NCBI GenBank assembly: GCA_048393055.1
Contig: DBFJJS010000010.1
Span: forward strand, 1 to 64,000
Origin: Faeciplasma sp048393055
GTDB lineage: Bacteria; Bacillota; Clostridia; Oscillospirales; Ruminococcaceae
Direction: 5' to 3'
DNA: 64,000 nt
Position 1 is the stretch's first letter. Each line of letters starts with the position of its first letter. Position numbers and translations under genes: made by a program. The notes under the pieces are model-generated. The model was given only the letters and a program-made list of their open reading frames with translations. It was not told the origin of the DNA and did no database searches. Below are positions 26,791 through 35,153 of this stretch, one piece after another.

Positions 26791-27819
26791 TTAATTCTCT
26801 TTTTTATAGCCATAAGGATTGTTTTTTTGCCAATTCCACGAATCGCGGCACATCTCATCTATGCCGTATTTAGCCTTCCAATGCAGCTCCTTTTGTGCAA
26901 GAGACGGATCGGAGTAGGACTCGTCTATATCTCCTGCTCTTCTCGGGCAGATAACATACGGAAGCTTCTTGCCGCACGCCTTTTCATATGCTTTTAAGAC
27001 GTCCAAAACGGAATATCCTTTTCCTGTTCCGAGATTATATATCAGAACGCCGCCGTCTACTCCGTCAATTTTTTCAAGCGCTTTAACATGTCCTGCGGCG
27101 AGATCGCAAACATGAATATAATCTCTCACGCCTGTGCCGTCGTGGGTCTTGTAATCGTTTCCGAATACATTTAGGTGATCAAGCCTTCCGACAGCAACCT
27201 GAGCTATATAAGGCACAAGGTTATTAGGAATTCCCTGCGGGTCCTCTCCTATCATGCCTGAGCTGTGAGCGCCGATAGGGTTAAAGTATCTAAGAAGAAC
27301 TACGTTCCATGAGCTGTCGGCAGTGTGAACATCAGTTAAAATCTGCTCTATCATGCTTTTTGTCCATCCATACGGATTTGTACATACTCCTTTAGGGCAG
27401 TCTTCTGATATCGGAACTGATTTTGGAGTGCCGTAAACTGTGGCTGACGAGCTGAAAATTATGTTTTTTACATTGTGAGACTTCATGGCTTCCAAAAGAG
27501 TTAATGTTCCACCGATGTTATTTTTATAGTATTCTATAGGCTTTGCGACAGACTCTCCGACGGCCTTTAATCCCGCGAAGTGTATCAGGGAAGTTATGTC
27601 CGGATTTTCATCGAATATTTTGTCCATCGCGGCCCTGTCAAGCATATCCGCCTTATAAAATTTCGCACTTTTACCAGCTAGCTTTTCGACTCTCCTGATA
27701 GCCTCTTCACTGGAATTTGACAAATTGTCAAACACAACGACGTCGTAGCCCTTCTCCAAAAGCTCCAAAACAGTATGAGAACCGATGTATCCGGCTCCTC
27801 CGGAAACAAGAATAGACAT
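26791..27819 (-). CDS. galE: UDP-glucose 4-epimerase
   Basis: GalE (342 residues) interconverts UDP-glucose and UDP-galactose. It is an extended short-chain dehydrogenase with the NAD-binding SGGAGYIGSH (residues 6-15), the catalytic Ser in FSSSATVYG (about 123-131), the YGWTKSMIEQ Tyr-x-x-x-Lys pair (about 150) and VRDYIHV. Length is typical. It starts 35 bases after the GH30_8 gene, so the two are probably co-transcribed. GalE supplies sugar nucleotides for wall polysaccharide or feeds released galactose into the Leloir pathway; no other Leloir gene is visible here. Confidence 0.95.
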   Translation of the reverse strand: MSILVSGGAGYIGSHTVLELLEKGYDVVVFDNLSNSSEEAIRRVEKLAGKSAKFYKADMLDRAAMDKIFDENPDITSLIHFAGLKAVGESVAKPIEYYKNNIGGTLTLLEAMKSHNVKNIIFSSSATVYGTPKSVPISEDCPKGVCTNPYGWTKSMIEQILTDVHTADSSWNVVLLRYFNPIGAHSSGMIGEDPQGIPNNLVPYIAQVAVGRLDHLNVFGNDYKTHDGTGVRDYIHVCDLAAGHVKALEKIDGVDGGVLIYNLGTGKGYSVLDVLKAYEKACGKKLPYVICPRRAGDIDESYSDPSLAQKELHWKAKYGIDEMCRDSWNWQKNNPYGYKKEN

Positions 27820-27854
27820 AATAAATCACCTTATCCTTTTTAAAACATTTTTTG

Positions 27855-29138
27855 TTAGTTTGAAATCACAAACGTTGTCACACTTTCGGGAAGCAGAACA
27901 TAGCTGAACTCATCTCCTTCAAACATTACGTTTCCTGTCCTTTTAAGATTCATATCAACGTTAGTTGTATACGCTTCAATATACTTTATCTCTTCGCAGT
28001 CGTTAAGCTTAAAGCTTTGGCCATAAGTGTTGAGTGAATTATTTACAGCTACAATAACAACGCTTTCATCGCCTTTGTATGCAGATATGCTTATCCCTTC
28101 AGCCGGATTTTCAGTCGCGCCTATCCTGACAAAGCCCGGACGGACAAATTTGGAAAAATGCGCCATGCAATAGCCTCTTTTGCTTATTGTTCCGTCCTCC
28201 TTCATAGGACCGTAAAACCGCCTTATGTACCACCAGACATACGCCTGCATGTTTCCTTCGGTCATAGCGTCGGAAATATTGACTGCAACCTCTATGGCTT
28301 CCGGCCATGTATCGGCGTCCGACGAGCTGTTGGGCACATATACCTCAGTCATCCAAAGCTCCTTTCCCTCGCCTTTTTCCTCAAACAAGGGATAGCTCAT
28401 GTCCTTTTTCTGAGTTCCGTAAAAGTGTGTTCCGAAGATATCCACTTTGGACAGCGCTTCCTCGGAATTAAGTATTGCATCATAGAAATCCTTTCTGTAT
28501 TGGAAGGATTCCGGAGTCATAATCCTGCAATCAATGGCGTCGGAATAATTTATAATAAAATCCATTATCTCCTCGGTAGTCCACCAGGTCCATCCGTCCG
28601 CGTAATCCGGTTCATTTTGAATAGATATCGCATACAGCTCCACGCCGTTGTCCCGCATATATGTGACAAAATCGTTGAGATGCTGAGCGTATTCCGCATA
28701 TTTATCGCGTCTTAATCTCTTGGCGTTTTCATTTCCGTTGTGGTTAAACGTCTCGCACAGCTCTGCCGGCGGGTCCCACGGTGAAGCAAACACCAAAAGT
28801 CCCTCGTCCAACGCAACCTTTGCCGTTTCAAGTTCCTTTGGCCAGTTGTCCTTATTCGGATCAACATGAATTCTCAAGATAGAAAATCCGAGCTGGTCCT
28901 CCCCGTTTCCAAAAGCCGTTTCACGCTGCTCTTCAGTAAGATCATCTATCCATGTGGGATAGTTGATTCCGCCAAAACCCCTTATTACCTGATATTCCTG
29001 TGAGCCTACAACCTCGACGTCATCCGAATCTTCGGTATTGCTCAAATCAGGGACAAAAAGCTTGTCGTTATGTTTTGAACACCCGGCAAACGGCAAAAGC
29101 ATTAATGCTGAAAGAATTACACACAATACTTTTTTCAT
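27855..29138 (-). CDS. xynC: GH30_8 glucuronoxylan endo-1,4-beta-xylanase, lipoprotein
   Basis: A 427-residue glucuronoxylanase of the XynC type (EC 3.2.1.136), which cuts xylan next to methylglucuronic acid side chains. A lipoprotein signal ends in LPFAGC (Cys20), so the enzyme is tethered to the outside of the membrane. The barrel begins at QVIRGFGGINYPTW; the acid/base is Glu176 in ISIQNEPDYA, the nucleophile Glu265 in WMTEVY. The WWYIRRFYGPMKEDG loop, which reads the glucuronate in this subfamily, is intact. The family beta-domain ends with SVTTFV. Close resemblance to characterised GH30_8 enzymes makes this the best functional call of the locus. Confidence 0.93.
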   Translation of the reverse strand: MKKVLCVILSALMLLPFAGCSKHNDKLFVPDLSNTEDSDDVEVVGSQEYQVIRGFGGINYPTWIDDLTEEQRETAFGNGEDQLGFSILRIHVDPNKDNWPKELETAKVALDEGLLVFASPWDPPAELCETFNHNGNENAKRLRRDKYAEYAQHLNDFVTYMRDNGVELYAISIQNEPDYADGWTWWTTEEIMDFIINYSDAIDCRIMTPESFQYRKDFYDAILNSEEALSKVDIFGTHFYGTQKKDMSYPLFEEKGEGKELWMTEVYVPNSSSDADTWPEAIEVAVNISDAMTEGNMQAYVWWYIRRFYGPMKEDGTISKRGYCMAHFSKFVRPGFVRIGATENPAEGISISAYKGDESVVIVAVNNSLNTYGQSFKLNDCEEIKYIEAYTTNVDMNLKRTGNVMFEGDEFSYVLLPESVTTFVISN

Positions 29139-29170
29139 AATATCCCTCCCGAATTTTCTTTTACGGTTAT

Positions 29171-29199
29171 ATTTTATTACATTATGACTTCAAATGCAA
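29171..29199 (-). promoter_or_regulatory. Promoter of the GH30_8-galE unit
   Basis: On the minus strand TTGCAT (29199-29194) and TAAAAT (29176-29171) are separated by 17 bases, about 30 bases before the xynC start, which has a GGGAGGG ribosome-binding site. Confidence 0.6.
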
Positions 29200-29223
29200 C
29201 GGTTTAAATCTATTTTTAGTTTT

Positions 29224-29275
29224 ATGCGCAAAATATCCCTGCCGGAATACCTACCGACAGGGATATTATACGCAT
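29224..29275 (-). terminator. Large hairpin terminator after the beta-helix gene
   Basis: AATATCCCTG (29232-29241) pairs with CAGGGATATT (29258-29267), with an inner CGG/CCG extension after one mismatch and an outer ATGCG/CGCAT pair. On the minus strand the main stem ends in ATATTTTGCG. It starts just past the stop codon and separates the gene from the xynC promoter. Confidence 0.75.
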
Positions 29276-29276
29276 A

Positions 29277-32156
29277 TTAAGATTCTACCGTGACCTTAGC
29301 GTCAGATTGCGACAATATAGTTCCGTCGCTGTCAACAACGGTCAGAATATAAACTCCATCCTGAGAAGGAGCACTCATGCTTGATGCGTCGCCGGTTGCC
29401 CTTGACTGAGTCGGGTCGCTTTCGTCAAACGCCGATAATCCAGAGGGAGCAAGCCAAATGACCAAATCGGGATCGTTTGCGAGATTGCTGAACGCAACAT
29501 CGCCTCCTGGTTCAACCGTTACATTGTCCTCAAGAAGGAGGTTTGCAATAAGTACCTCGGTGGTAATGTTAAAGGTCTGAACCTCTCCGTCAGCCTCAGG
29601 CGTAGCTACTATCTCCCACTCACCCGCGTCGGTTATGGCATATCCGTTTTTAACCTGCTCGCCGTTTACGGTTACGGTGTAACCGTCCTTAATTTCAAGC
29701 TCAAGCGGAGAAAGCTTGCTTACATTGTAGTTTCTGCCGTCTGAAACGCTTACCGCAGAGGTGTTTTCACCGGCGTAAACGGTAAATTCACTCTCACCGG
29801 ATACCGTTCCGTCCGCATAAACTATATAAAGCTTGTATTCGCCCGGTTCTTCGGGAATCTGAATGGTTTTTTCGTTTCCGGAAGCGGTCGTCATAGTGCT
29901 GCACTCAGTAAACTCCGTAGTTCCGGCTGGAGCAAGCCATACTACGTCGTCCTCGTCTAAAAGCCCCCTTCTGTTAAGGTACTCGCCGCACATAATCGAA
30001 ACGTTCGCAGCAAGCTCATAGTAATCATCCGGCATAACGTCCTTCGATACCATGTGTACGTATTCGTCCTCAAGTCCGGAGTACAAAACTACGTCGTAGC
30101 CCTCAACAGGCCAAATGTAATCCTCATTTACATACTGCTCGAGAGTACAGTTTGGAGCAGTTGTCTCGGAACGGTCGGTATTTGAGAAACCATTTGTAAC
30201 AATGCAGTCATGCTTTCTCATCCAGTCGTTAAGCTCATAGACGTTTCGTATAGTATTTGTTACAACATTGTGATCAAACAGAATATATGCGCTGCCCTCA
30301 TCCGGATGGAATCCATTTACCATTCTCGAACCGTCGGCGGCAGTAGGTTCACGGAAGCAATTGATATAGTTGTAGCTCATTTCCGTTACATCTGTCCAGT
30401 CCTCATTGCCCTGCTGACCAAGAGTGTAGATTCCTCCTGCATCCTGAAGAACAGAACATATCTCCTCAACCCTGTTGTAGTTTACATGGTTGAACCTTGA
30501 GGTGGTAGTCGGCTGTCCGGGAAGCTGGGACTCATCGGTACCGTCAAAATTGCACCATCCCCAGCCGATGCTCATGCCGCTGTATGAGCATTTATAAATG
30601 AAATTATGCTCAACGGTGAGGTTATATGTGAAGAACGATGTTATTGGGGAGTTTCCGGGGAAGAAGTAACAGTTCTCCAACAGATAGTTGTTTGTAATAG
30701 TAATGTTCTTTGGAACCGCTTCTGTTCCGTATGGAAACTTTTCCTTATCAGGACCTGCGCTCGTCTCACTTACCCGCTGTTCCTCGGTGTCGTTCTCATA
30801 AATGTGCTGCAGGTGTCCGATAACTATTCCGCCGCCTCCCGTATAACCAATGAAGTTACCTGTAATCTCGCAGTCGTAAACATCGTTTTCAAGATGAATT
30901 CCGAGATATCCGGTAGACTCAAATCCGCCGTTAATAAAATCTACGTTGTGAGCGGTAGACACATGAACCGCCGCGGGAGCGACGTCAAACGCCCTGTAAA
31001 GGTCGTTGTGCCAGAATATATCGGAGAACTTTGTATAAATAGTGCAGCCCTGCGTGGTAGCGTTTCCGTAAGAACCGTCTACCTCGTAAAGATTCCAATC
31101 GGAATACGCAAACGTGAGACCATCGAAGATAAGATACTGAGCGTAAGTGTCAAGGGGCTCTGAGCCGCTTATCTCCACCAGCTTTTCAAGCTCCGGGATA
31201 ACTACCTGCGCCTCGTTTATATCCTCGCCCTCTCTGGGGATATAGTAAAGCATTCTTCCTGCCTGATCAAAATAGAATTGACCTTCGCTGTCAAGCCATT
31301 CAAAGACGTTTACCACATCATTTGATCCTGAGGGATTATAGTTTGTGTTCCAGCCCAGGTTCTGCGCAATAGCAGCGTAAGGCATCTGGAAGTTTACTCT
31401 TGTATCTCCCTCCTCGGTAAGCTCAAGATCTTGTGCACAAACAGTCGCTTTTACCCACGTTGAACCTGATTCAAGCTCAATGTTCTGAGGGTTTCTTGTA
31501 TCAGCCGGAAGACCGAAGGATTCGTCAAAAACATTTCCTGTTCTTATTGTAGCGTCTCCGCTTGATATCCAAGCCCAATCAGCCTGACCAGCAGTTATTG
31601 AATAGAAACCTATAGCTTTGAGAGGAGTTGCCGTCCTTCTTGTCATAGCTGCGCGCTTGCCGTTGACATAAATGGCTCTAAGCTTTGCGTCGCGCTCCAG
31701 CGGGGCTTTGTAGGCTACGAGTCCATCCTCCAGCCAATCTACGTCGTCCGCAACAACCCATTCCTCTTCAAACAGCTTTCCTCCGCTTATTATCGGGTCT
31801 GCACCCTCCGCCGCTCTGTAAATAATGTTGCATTTTGTCGTCCCTGAATCGTCTTCGTTAAATACTAAAGTTTCGTCGAGTTCATAGAAGCCGTCGGCAA
31901 TTTCGACTATAATGTCGCCGCGGTTCTTATTTAAATCCCTCACGTATTCTTTAGCTTTTCCGATTGTCTGGAACGGAGAGGCCTCGCTTCCGTCGCCGTT
32001 TTCGTCGTTGCCGTCGGGAGAAACATAAACGGTATATGCAATCTCGTGAGGTTCACCATTATCCTCATCATCACCGCAGCCAGTAAATACCGACAAAACA
32101 GTTGCGACAATGGATACAACGACGAACAGTGATATAAGTCTTTTAAACTTTAACAT
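29277..32156 (-). CDS. Right-handed beta-helix lipoprotein, GH141-like, with C-terminal Ig-like repeats
   Basis: A 959-residue exported lipoprotein; the signal ends in the lipobox SVFTGC followed by DDEDN. It opens with YVSPDGNDENGDGSEASPFQ and a parallel beta-helix region (about 45-640) rich in repeats such as ITNNYLLENC and VEHNFIYKCSYSG, the arrangement seen in GH141-type xylanase/fucosidase proteins and other plant-glycan enzymes. The last 300 residues hold repeated Ig-like modules, two of which contain WLAPxG and end in a DGT-x-S pattern. The ATG at 32156 fits the lipoprotein signal; a longer frame does not. Neighbours suggest a role on xylan, but the catalytic residues cannot be assigned. 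Confidence 0.72.
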   Translation of the reverse strand: MLKFKRLISLFVVVSIVATVLSVFTGCGDDEDNGEPHEIAYTVYVSPDGNDENGDGSEASPFQTIGKAKEYVRDLNKNRGDIIVEIADGFYELDETLVFNEDDSGTTKCNIIYRAAEGADPIISGGKLFEEEWVVADDVDWLEDGLVAYKAPLERDAKLRAIYVNGKRAAMTRRTATPLKAIGFYSITAGQADWAWISSGDATIRTGNVFDESFGLPADTRNPQNIELESGSTWVKATVCAQDLELTEEGDTRVNFQMPYAAIAQNLGWNTNYNPSGSNDVVNVFEWLDSEGQFYFDQAGRMLYYIPREGEDINEAQVVIPELEKLVEISGSEPLDTYAQYLIFDGLTFAYSDWNLYEVDGSYGNATTQGCTIYTKFSDIFWHNDLYRAFDVAPAAVHVSTAHNVDFINGGFESTGYLGIHLENDVYDCEITGNFIGYTGGGGIVIGHLQHIYENDTEEQRVSETSAGPDKEKFPYGTEAVPKNITITNNYLLENCYFFPGNSPITSFFTYNLTVEHNFIYKCSYSGMSIGWGWCNFDGTDESQLPGQPTTTSRFNHVNYNRVEEICSVLQDAGGIYTLGQQGNEDWTDVTEMSYNYINCFREPTAADGSRMVNGFHPDEGSAYILFDHNVVTNTIRNVYELNDWMRKHDCIVTNGFSNTDRSETTAPNCTLEQYVNEDYIWPVEGYDVVLYSGLEDEYVHMVSKDVMPDDYYELAANVSIMCGEYLNRRGLLDEDDVVWLAPAGTTEFTECSTMTTASGNEKTIQIPEEPGEYKLYIVYADGTVSGESEFTVYAGENTSAVSVSDGRNYNVSKLSPLELEIKDGYTVTVNGEQVKNGYAITDAGEWEIVATPEADGEVQTFNITTEVLIANLLLEDNVTVEPGGDVAFSNLANDPDLVIWLAPSGLSAFDESDPTQSRATGDASSMSAPSQDGVYILTVVDSDGTILSQSDAKVTVES

Positions 32157-32254
32157 TTTACACCTACCCTGATTTAATACTGTAATAAATATTCTTTTTC
32201 TCCAAATAAATTTGATAAATAGGAACAGCACAACTCTTCGTATAAATCTTATTT

Positions 32255-32283
32255 ATTATATCATAAAAAGTGCATGGCTTCAA
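32255..32283 (-). promoter_or_regulatory. Sigma-A promoter of the beta-helix gene
   Basis: On the minus strand TTGAAG (32283-32278) and a perfect TATAAT (32260-32255) are 17 bases apart, giving a leader of about 90 bases. A small inverted repeat (AACACC/GGTGTT) overlaps the -35 region and might be an operator or the weak end of the ABC operon. Confidence 0.7.
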
Positions 32284-32320
32284 CACCAAATATCAAGGTG
32301 TTTATAAGACAGCTGCATAA

Positions 32321-34546
32321 CTATGCGATAGCTCCGGCTTGGGCCTTTTTCATCTTTGTAGTTTTTCTTTGCGCCATAACAAGGCCGTAGTACACGCCTT
32401 TGTGGCGCATAAGCTCGTTATGCGTGCCCATTTCAGCAAGACGTCCCTTATCCAAAACAATAATCTGGTCGGCGTTTGAAAGCGTTGACAGACGGTGCGC
32501 TATGGCTATAGTCGTCCTTCCCTTACACAGTTCGTTCAAGCCTTCTTGAATCTGCTTTTCGGTTTCGGTATCAAGCGACGCCGTTGCCTCGTCGAGGATT
32601 ATTATCTTGGGATTATGCAAAATAGCGCGTGCAATTGCTATTCTCTGCCTTTCTCCTCCGGAAAGCGTATGCCCCTTGTTTCCTACTCGTGTATTATATC
32701 CGTCAGGAAGCTTTGTTATAAATTCGTGCGCGCGAGCAACCTTAGCTGCCTGCACTATTTCATCAAAAGTAGCGTCAGGCTTGGCATACGATATATTATC
32801 GAGTACGCTTCCCTCAAACAGGTATGTCTCCTGCAAAACTACGCCGACCTGAGACCTAAGGCTCTGCTGAGAAATTCTTCGTATATCTACTCCGTCAATC
32901 TTTACGCTTCCCTGAGTTACGTCATAAAGTCTGAGAATAAGGTTTATCATAGTTGACTTTCCAACACCTGAGTGCCCTACGATGCCCACCATCTTGCCCT
33001 TTTCGATTTTGCAGCTTACATCCTTAAGAACAGGGTTATATACCTTGTAGCCAAAGTAAACATGGTCAAACTCAATGTCGCCCTTAATATCAAGGTCGAT
33101 TGAATCCTTTGTATCTCTTACGTCAGTCTGCTCCTCAAGAATTTCAAACACCTTTGAGGCGCTTACCGATGCATCTGCAAATGTCCTTGGAAGCTGCATC
33201 AGCCATCTCAGGGGAGTGTAGAGCATTGTTACGTACGATGTAAACTGTGTAAGCTCGCCAAGGGTCATAGAACCCCAGCCCGGTACAAAATCCAACACCA
33301 TTTTAGCTCCGAAGAACAAAATAAGGTAGTTCCCAGATGTGAGAAGGAAATCCGTAACAGGCCAAATCAGATTCCATACTACTTCTGCTTTTGATGCAGC
33401 GGTCGCCCACTTTCCGGATGCATCCTTGTATTTTTCAATTTCGTCATTTTCTGTTCCGCATGATTTTACGACTTTTATGCCGTTTAAGGCGTCGTGCAGC
33501 AGCCTTGAATGTGCGTTAGAGCAGCGCCATGAGCGCGAAAAATGCATATGTATGACATTATACATGCGCTTTACTATTATCATTACAAACGGAATCGGAA
33601 GAATAGCTAAAAGCGCAAGCTTCCAGTTCATCACGCACACTATTACCATTACAATTATCAATGACAATATCCGCACTATAGCCTGCTTGCCATTATCTGT
33701 AATAAAGCTCTGAAGCTTATTTGCATCGTTTGAAACACGTGAAATAAGTTCTCCTGCGGTCTTTTTTGATATTGAAGTCATAGACAGGTCAAGCGTTTTG
33801 TTAAATACATCCTGCCTAAGATCCTGACCGAGATTCAGCGCGACATAGTAGCTGCACTTCATATTAAAGAAATCAAATATCACACTTACTATGACAGTTC
33901 CCAAAAGTGCCAGACACAAAAGCCCGAAGCCTTCCCAGTTTATTGATACAGAGCCTGCGGCAGTTTCAGCCGGTCTAACGTAATCGTCTATAAGAATGCG
34001 GTTGATATAAGGGGAAACCACCCCGATAAGCTCACCGAGAACAGTGCAGATTATAGCTGCAGCAAACGCCTTTTTATACGGTACAACGCGCTTTATAAGC
34101 TTGGAAAACACCTTCAGCTTTGACGCACAGTACGGGCACTCGGCGTATCCGTCCAAGGGCATGTGACATTTCGGACACTTTGGCTCGTCAATATCGCTTT
34201 TGTCTACCAGTACGCCCGTAGTAAGGCAGTGATTTATGATTTTACAAAGCTCAGCAAAGGCTATAAACCAGTCCTGTGTAAAAGCGCATATGCATTTTTG
34301 AGTGACGTCGTTGCGCCTGCCGACCATCATCGAGCATCCTACGAGCTGCTCGCATGAATATTCATCATAGTCATCAAATGAATATGTCTGAACCAGTTTA
34401 TCGTTAACAAATACAAGAATTTGTTTTTCCCTTGTAACGCAGAGGTTTCCCTTTACGCTTTTTGCGCTTCCGTATAAGTTAAAGGGAAGAGCAAAAATAA
34501 ATTCGTCAAGCCCTCTTCCGCTTGGAGCGCTAAGAAGCAAATTCAT
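32321..34546 (-). CDS. ABC exporter with N-terminal zinc-ribbon extension (second of pair)
   Basis: A 741-residue fused ABC exporter. An unusual N-terminal cytosolic region (1-150) contains a four-Cys zinc ribbon (CPKC at 124-127 and CPYC at 137-140). Six membrane helices follow (about 155-450), then the nucleotide-binding domain with Walker A GHSGVGKST, LSGGERQRIAIARA and ILDEATASLD. The catalytic Glu is present, so the ATP site is not degenerate on this chain. The ATG follows AGGAG. It is the third gene of an ABC-DUF1854-ABC operon and probably pairs with the 854-residue protein. The substrate is unknown; peptide, lipid or drug export are all possible. Confidence 0.85.
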   Translation of the reverse strand: MNLLLSAPSGRGLDEFIFALPFNLYGSAKSVKGNLCVTREKQILVFVNDKLVQTYSFDDYDEYSCEQLVGCSMMVGRRNDVTQKCICAFTQDWFIAFAELCKIINHCLTTGVLVDKSDIDEPKCPKCHMPLDGYAECPYCASKLKVFSKLIKRVVPYKKAFAAAIICTVLGELIGVVSPYINRILIDDYVRPAETAAGSVSINWEGFGLLCLALLGTVIVSVIFDFFNMKCSYYVALNLGQDLRQDVFNKTLDLSMTSISKKTAGELISRVSNDANKLQSFITDNGKQAIVRILSLIIVMVIVCVMNWKLALLAILPIPFVMIIVKRMYNVIHMHFSRSWRCSNAHSRLLHDALNGIKVVKSCGTENDEIEKYKDASGKWATAASKAEVVWNLIWPVTDFLLTSGNYLILFFGAKMVLDFVPGWGSMTLGELTQFTSYVTMLYTPLRWLMQLPRTFADASVSASKVFEILEEQTDVRDTKDSIDLDIKGDIEFDHVYFGYKVYNPVLKDVSCKIEKGKMVGIVGHSGVGKSTMINLILRLYDVTQGSVKIDGVDIRRISQQSLRSQVGVVLQETYLFEGSVLDNISYAKPDATFDEIVQAAKVARAHEFITKLPDGYNTRVGNKGHTLSGGERQRIAIARAILHNPKIIILDEATASLDTETEKQIQEGLNELCKGRTTIAIAHRLSTLSNADQIIVLDKGRLAEMGTHNELMRHKGVYYGLVMAQRKTTKMKKAQAGAIA

Positions 34547-34580
34547 ATTCAGGGACTCCTTTCTTTAAAGTGTATGAGGC

Positions 34581-35120
34581 TTAGATGTAAATTTCAAGTA
34601 TGGCGAGGCTCTTTTTATCGAGCTTGGCAATATCAGAACAGAAATACTTGTTGCCGTCGACGTCGTATGCGTAAAGATATTTATCGGTAAGCATTCTGAA
34701 GTTTGAATACCAGTCTCTTATACATATCGTTTTTCGTCCGGCTGTCGTCTCGATATCAACAAATATAAAGCCTCTTGAATTATCTTTAATGGAATACACC
34801 TTTGTTATTTCCGGCATATAATACTTGTACTCAAGATAATCGTTTACAAGCTCTCTCTGCTCAGGCGACAGCTCGCTGATATCCTTTATTACACCTATTT
34901 CCTTAAATTCTCTGTCCTCGTTGTCATATGCGACGCTTATGTACGTTGTTTTTGAATAGAAAGGCAAAAGCCTTGTCAAACGGACGTTAAAATATTCGTT
35001 TCCATCGTACTTAAGAGAAATAAAGCCGGCGTCGTCTCTGTAAAAATCAAGCTTTGAGCAGTCAAGGATTGTAAGCTTGTCTATTTCAAAAATTTCCTCG
35101 GCAAGTTCCTTTTTATCCAT
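34581..35120 (-). CDS. DUF1854-family protein
   Basis: A 179-residue soluble protein matching the DUF1854 pattern: a first half with FYRDDAGFISLKYDG and VRLTRLLPFYSKTTYISVAYDNE, the middle LEYKYYMPEITKVYSIKDN and a C-terminal half with RKTICIRDWYSNFRML. It has no signal peptide or membrane segment. DUF1854 genes are also found beside ABC transporter genes in other phyla, so it is probably an accessory or regulatory subunit of the transporter. It lies between the two ABC genes with gaps of 33 and 34 bases. Confidence 0.78.
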   Translation of the reverse strand: MDKKELAEEIFEIDKLTILDCSKLDFYRDDAGFISLKYDGNEYFNVRLTRLLPFYSKTTYISVAYDNEDREFKEIGVIKDISELSPEQRELVNDYLEYKYYMPEITKVYSIKDNSRGFIFVDIETTAGRKTICIRDWYSNFRMLTDKYLYAYDVDGNKYFCSDIAKLDKKSLAILEIYI

Positions 35121-35153
35121 ATGTAACCCCTTTCAGCCGTAAACATAAGGCTG

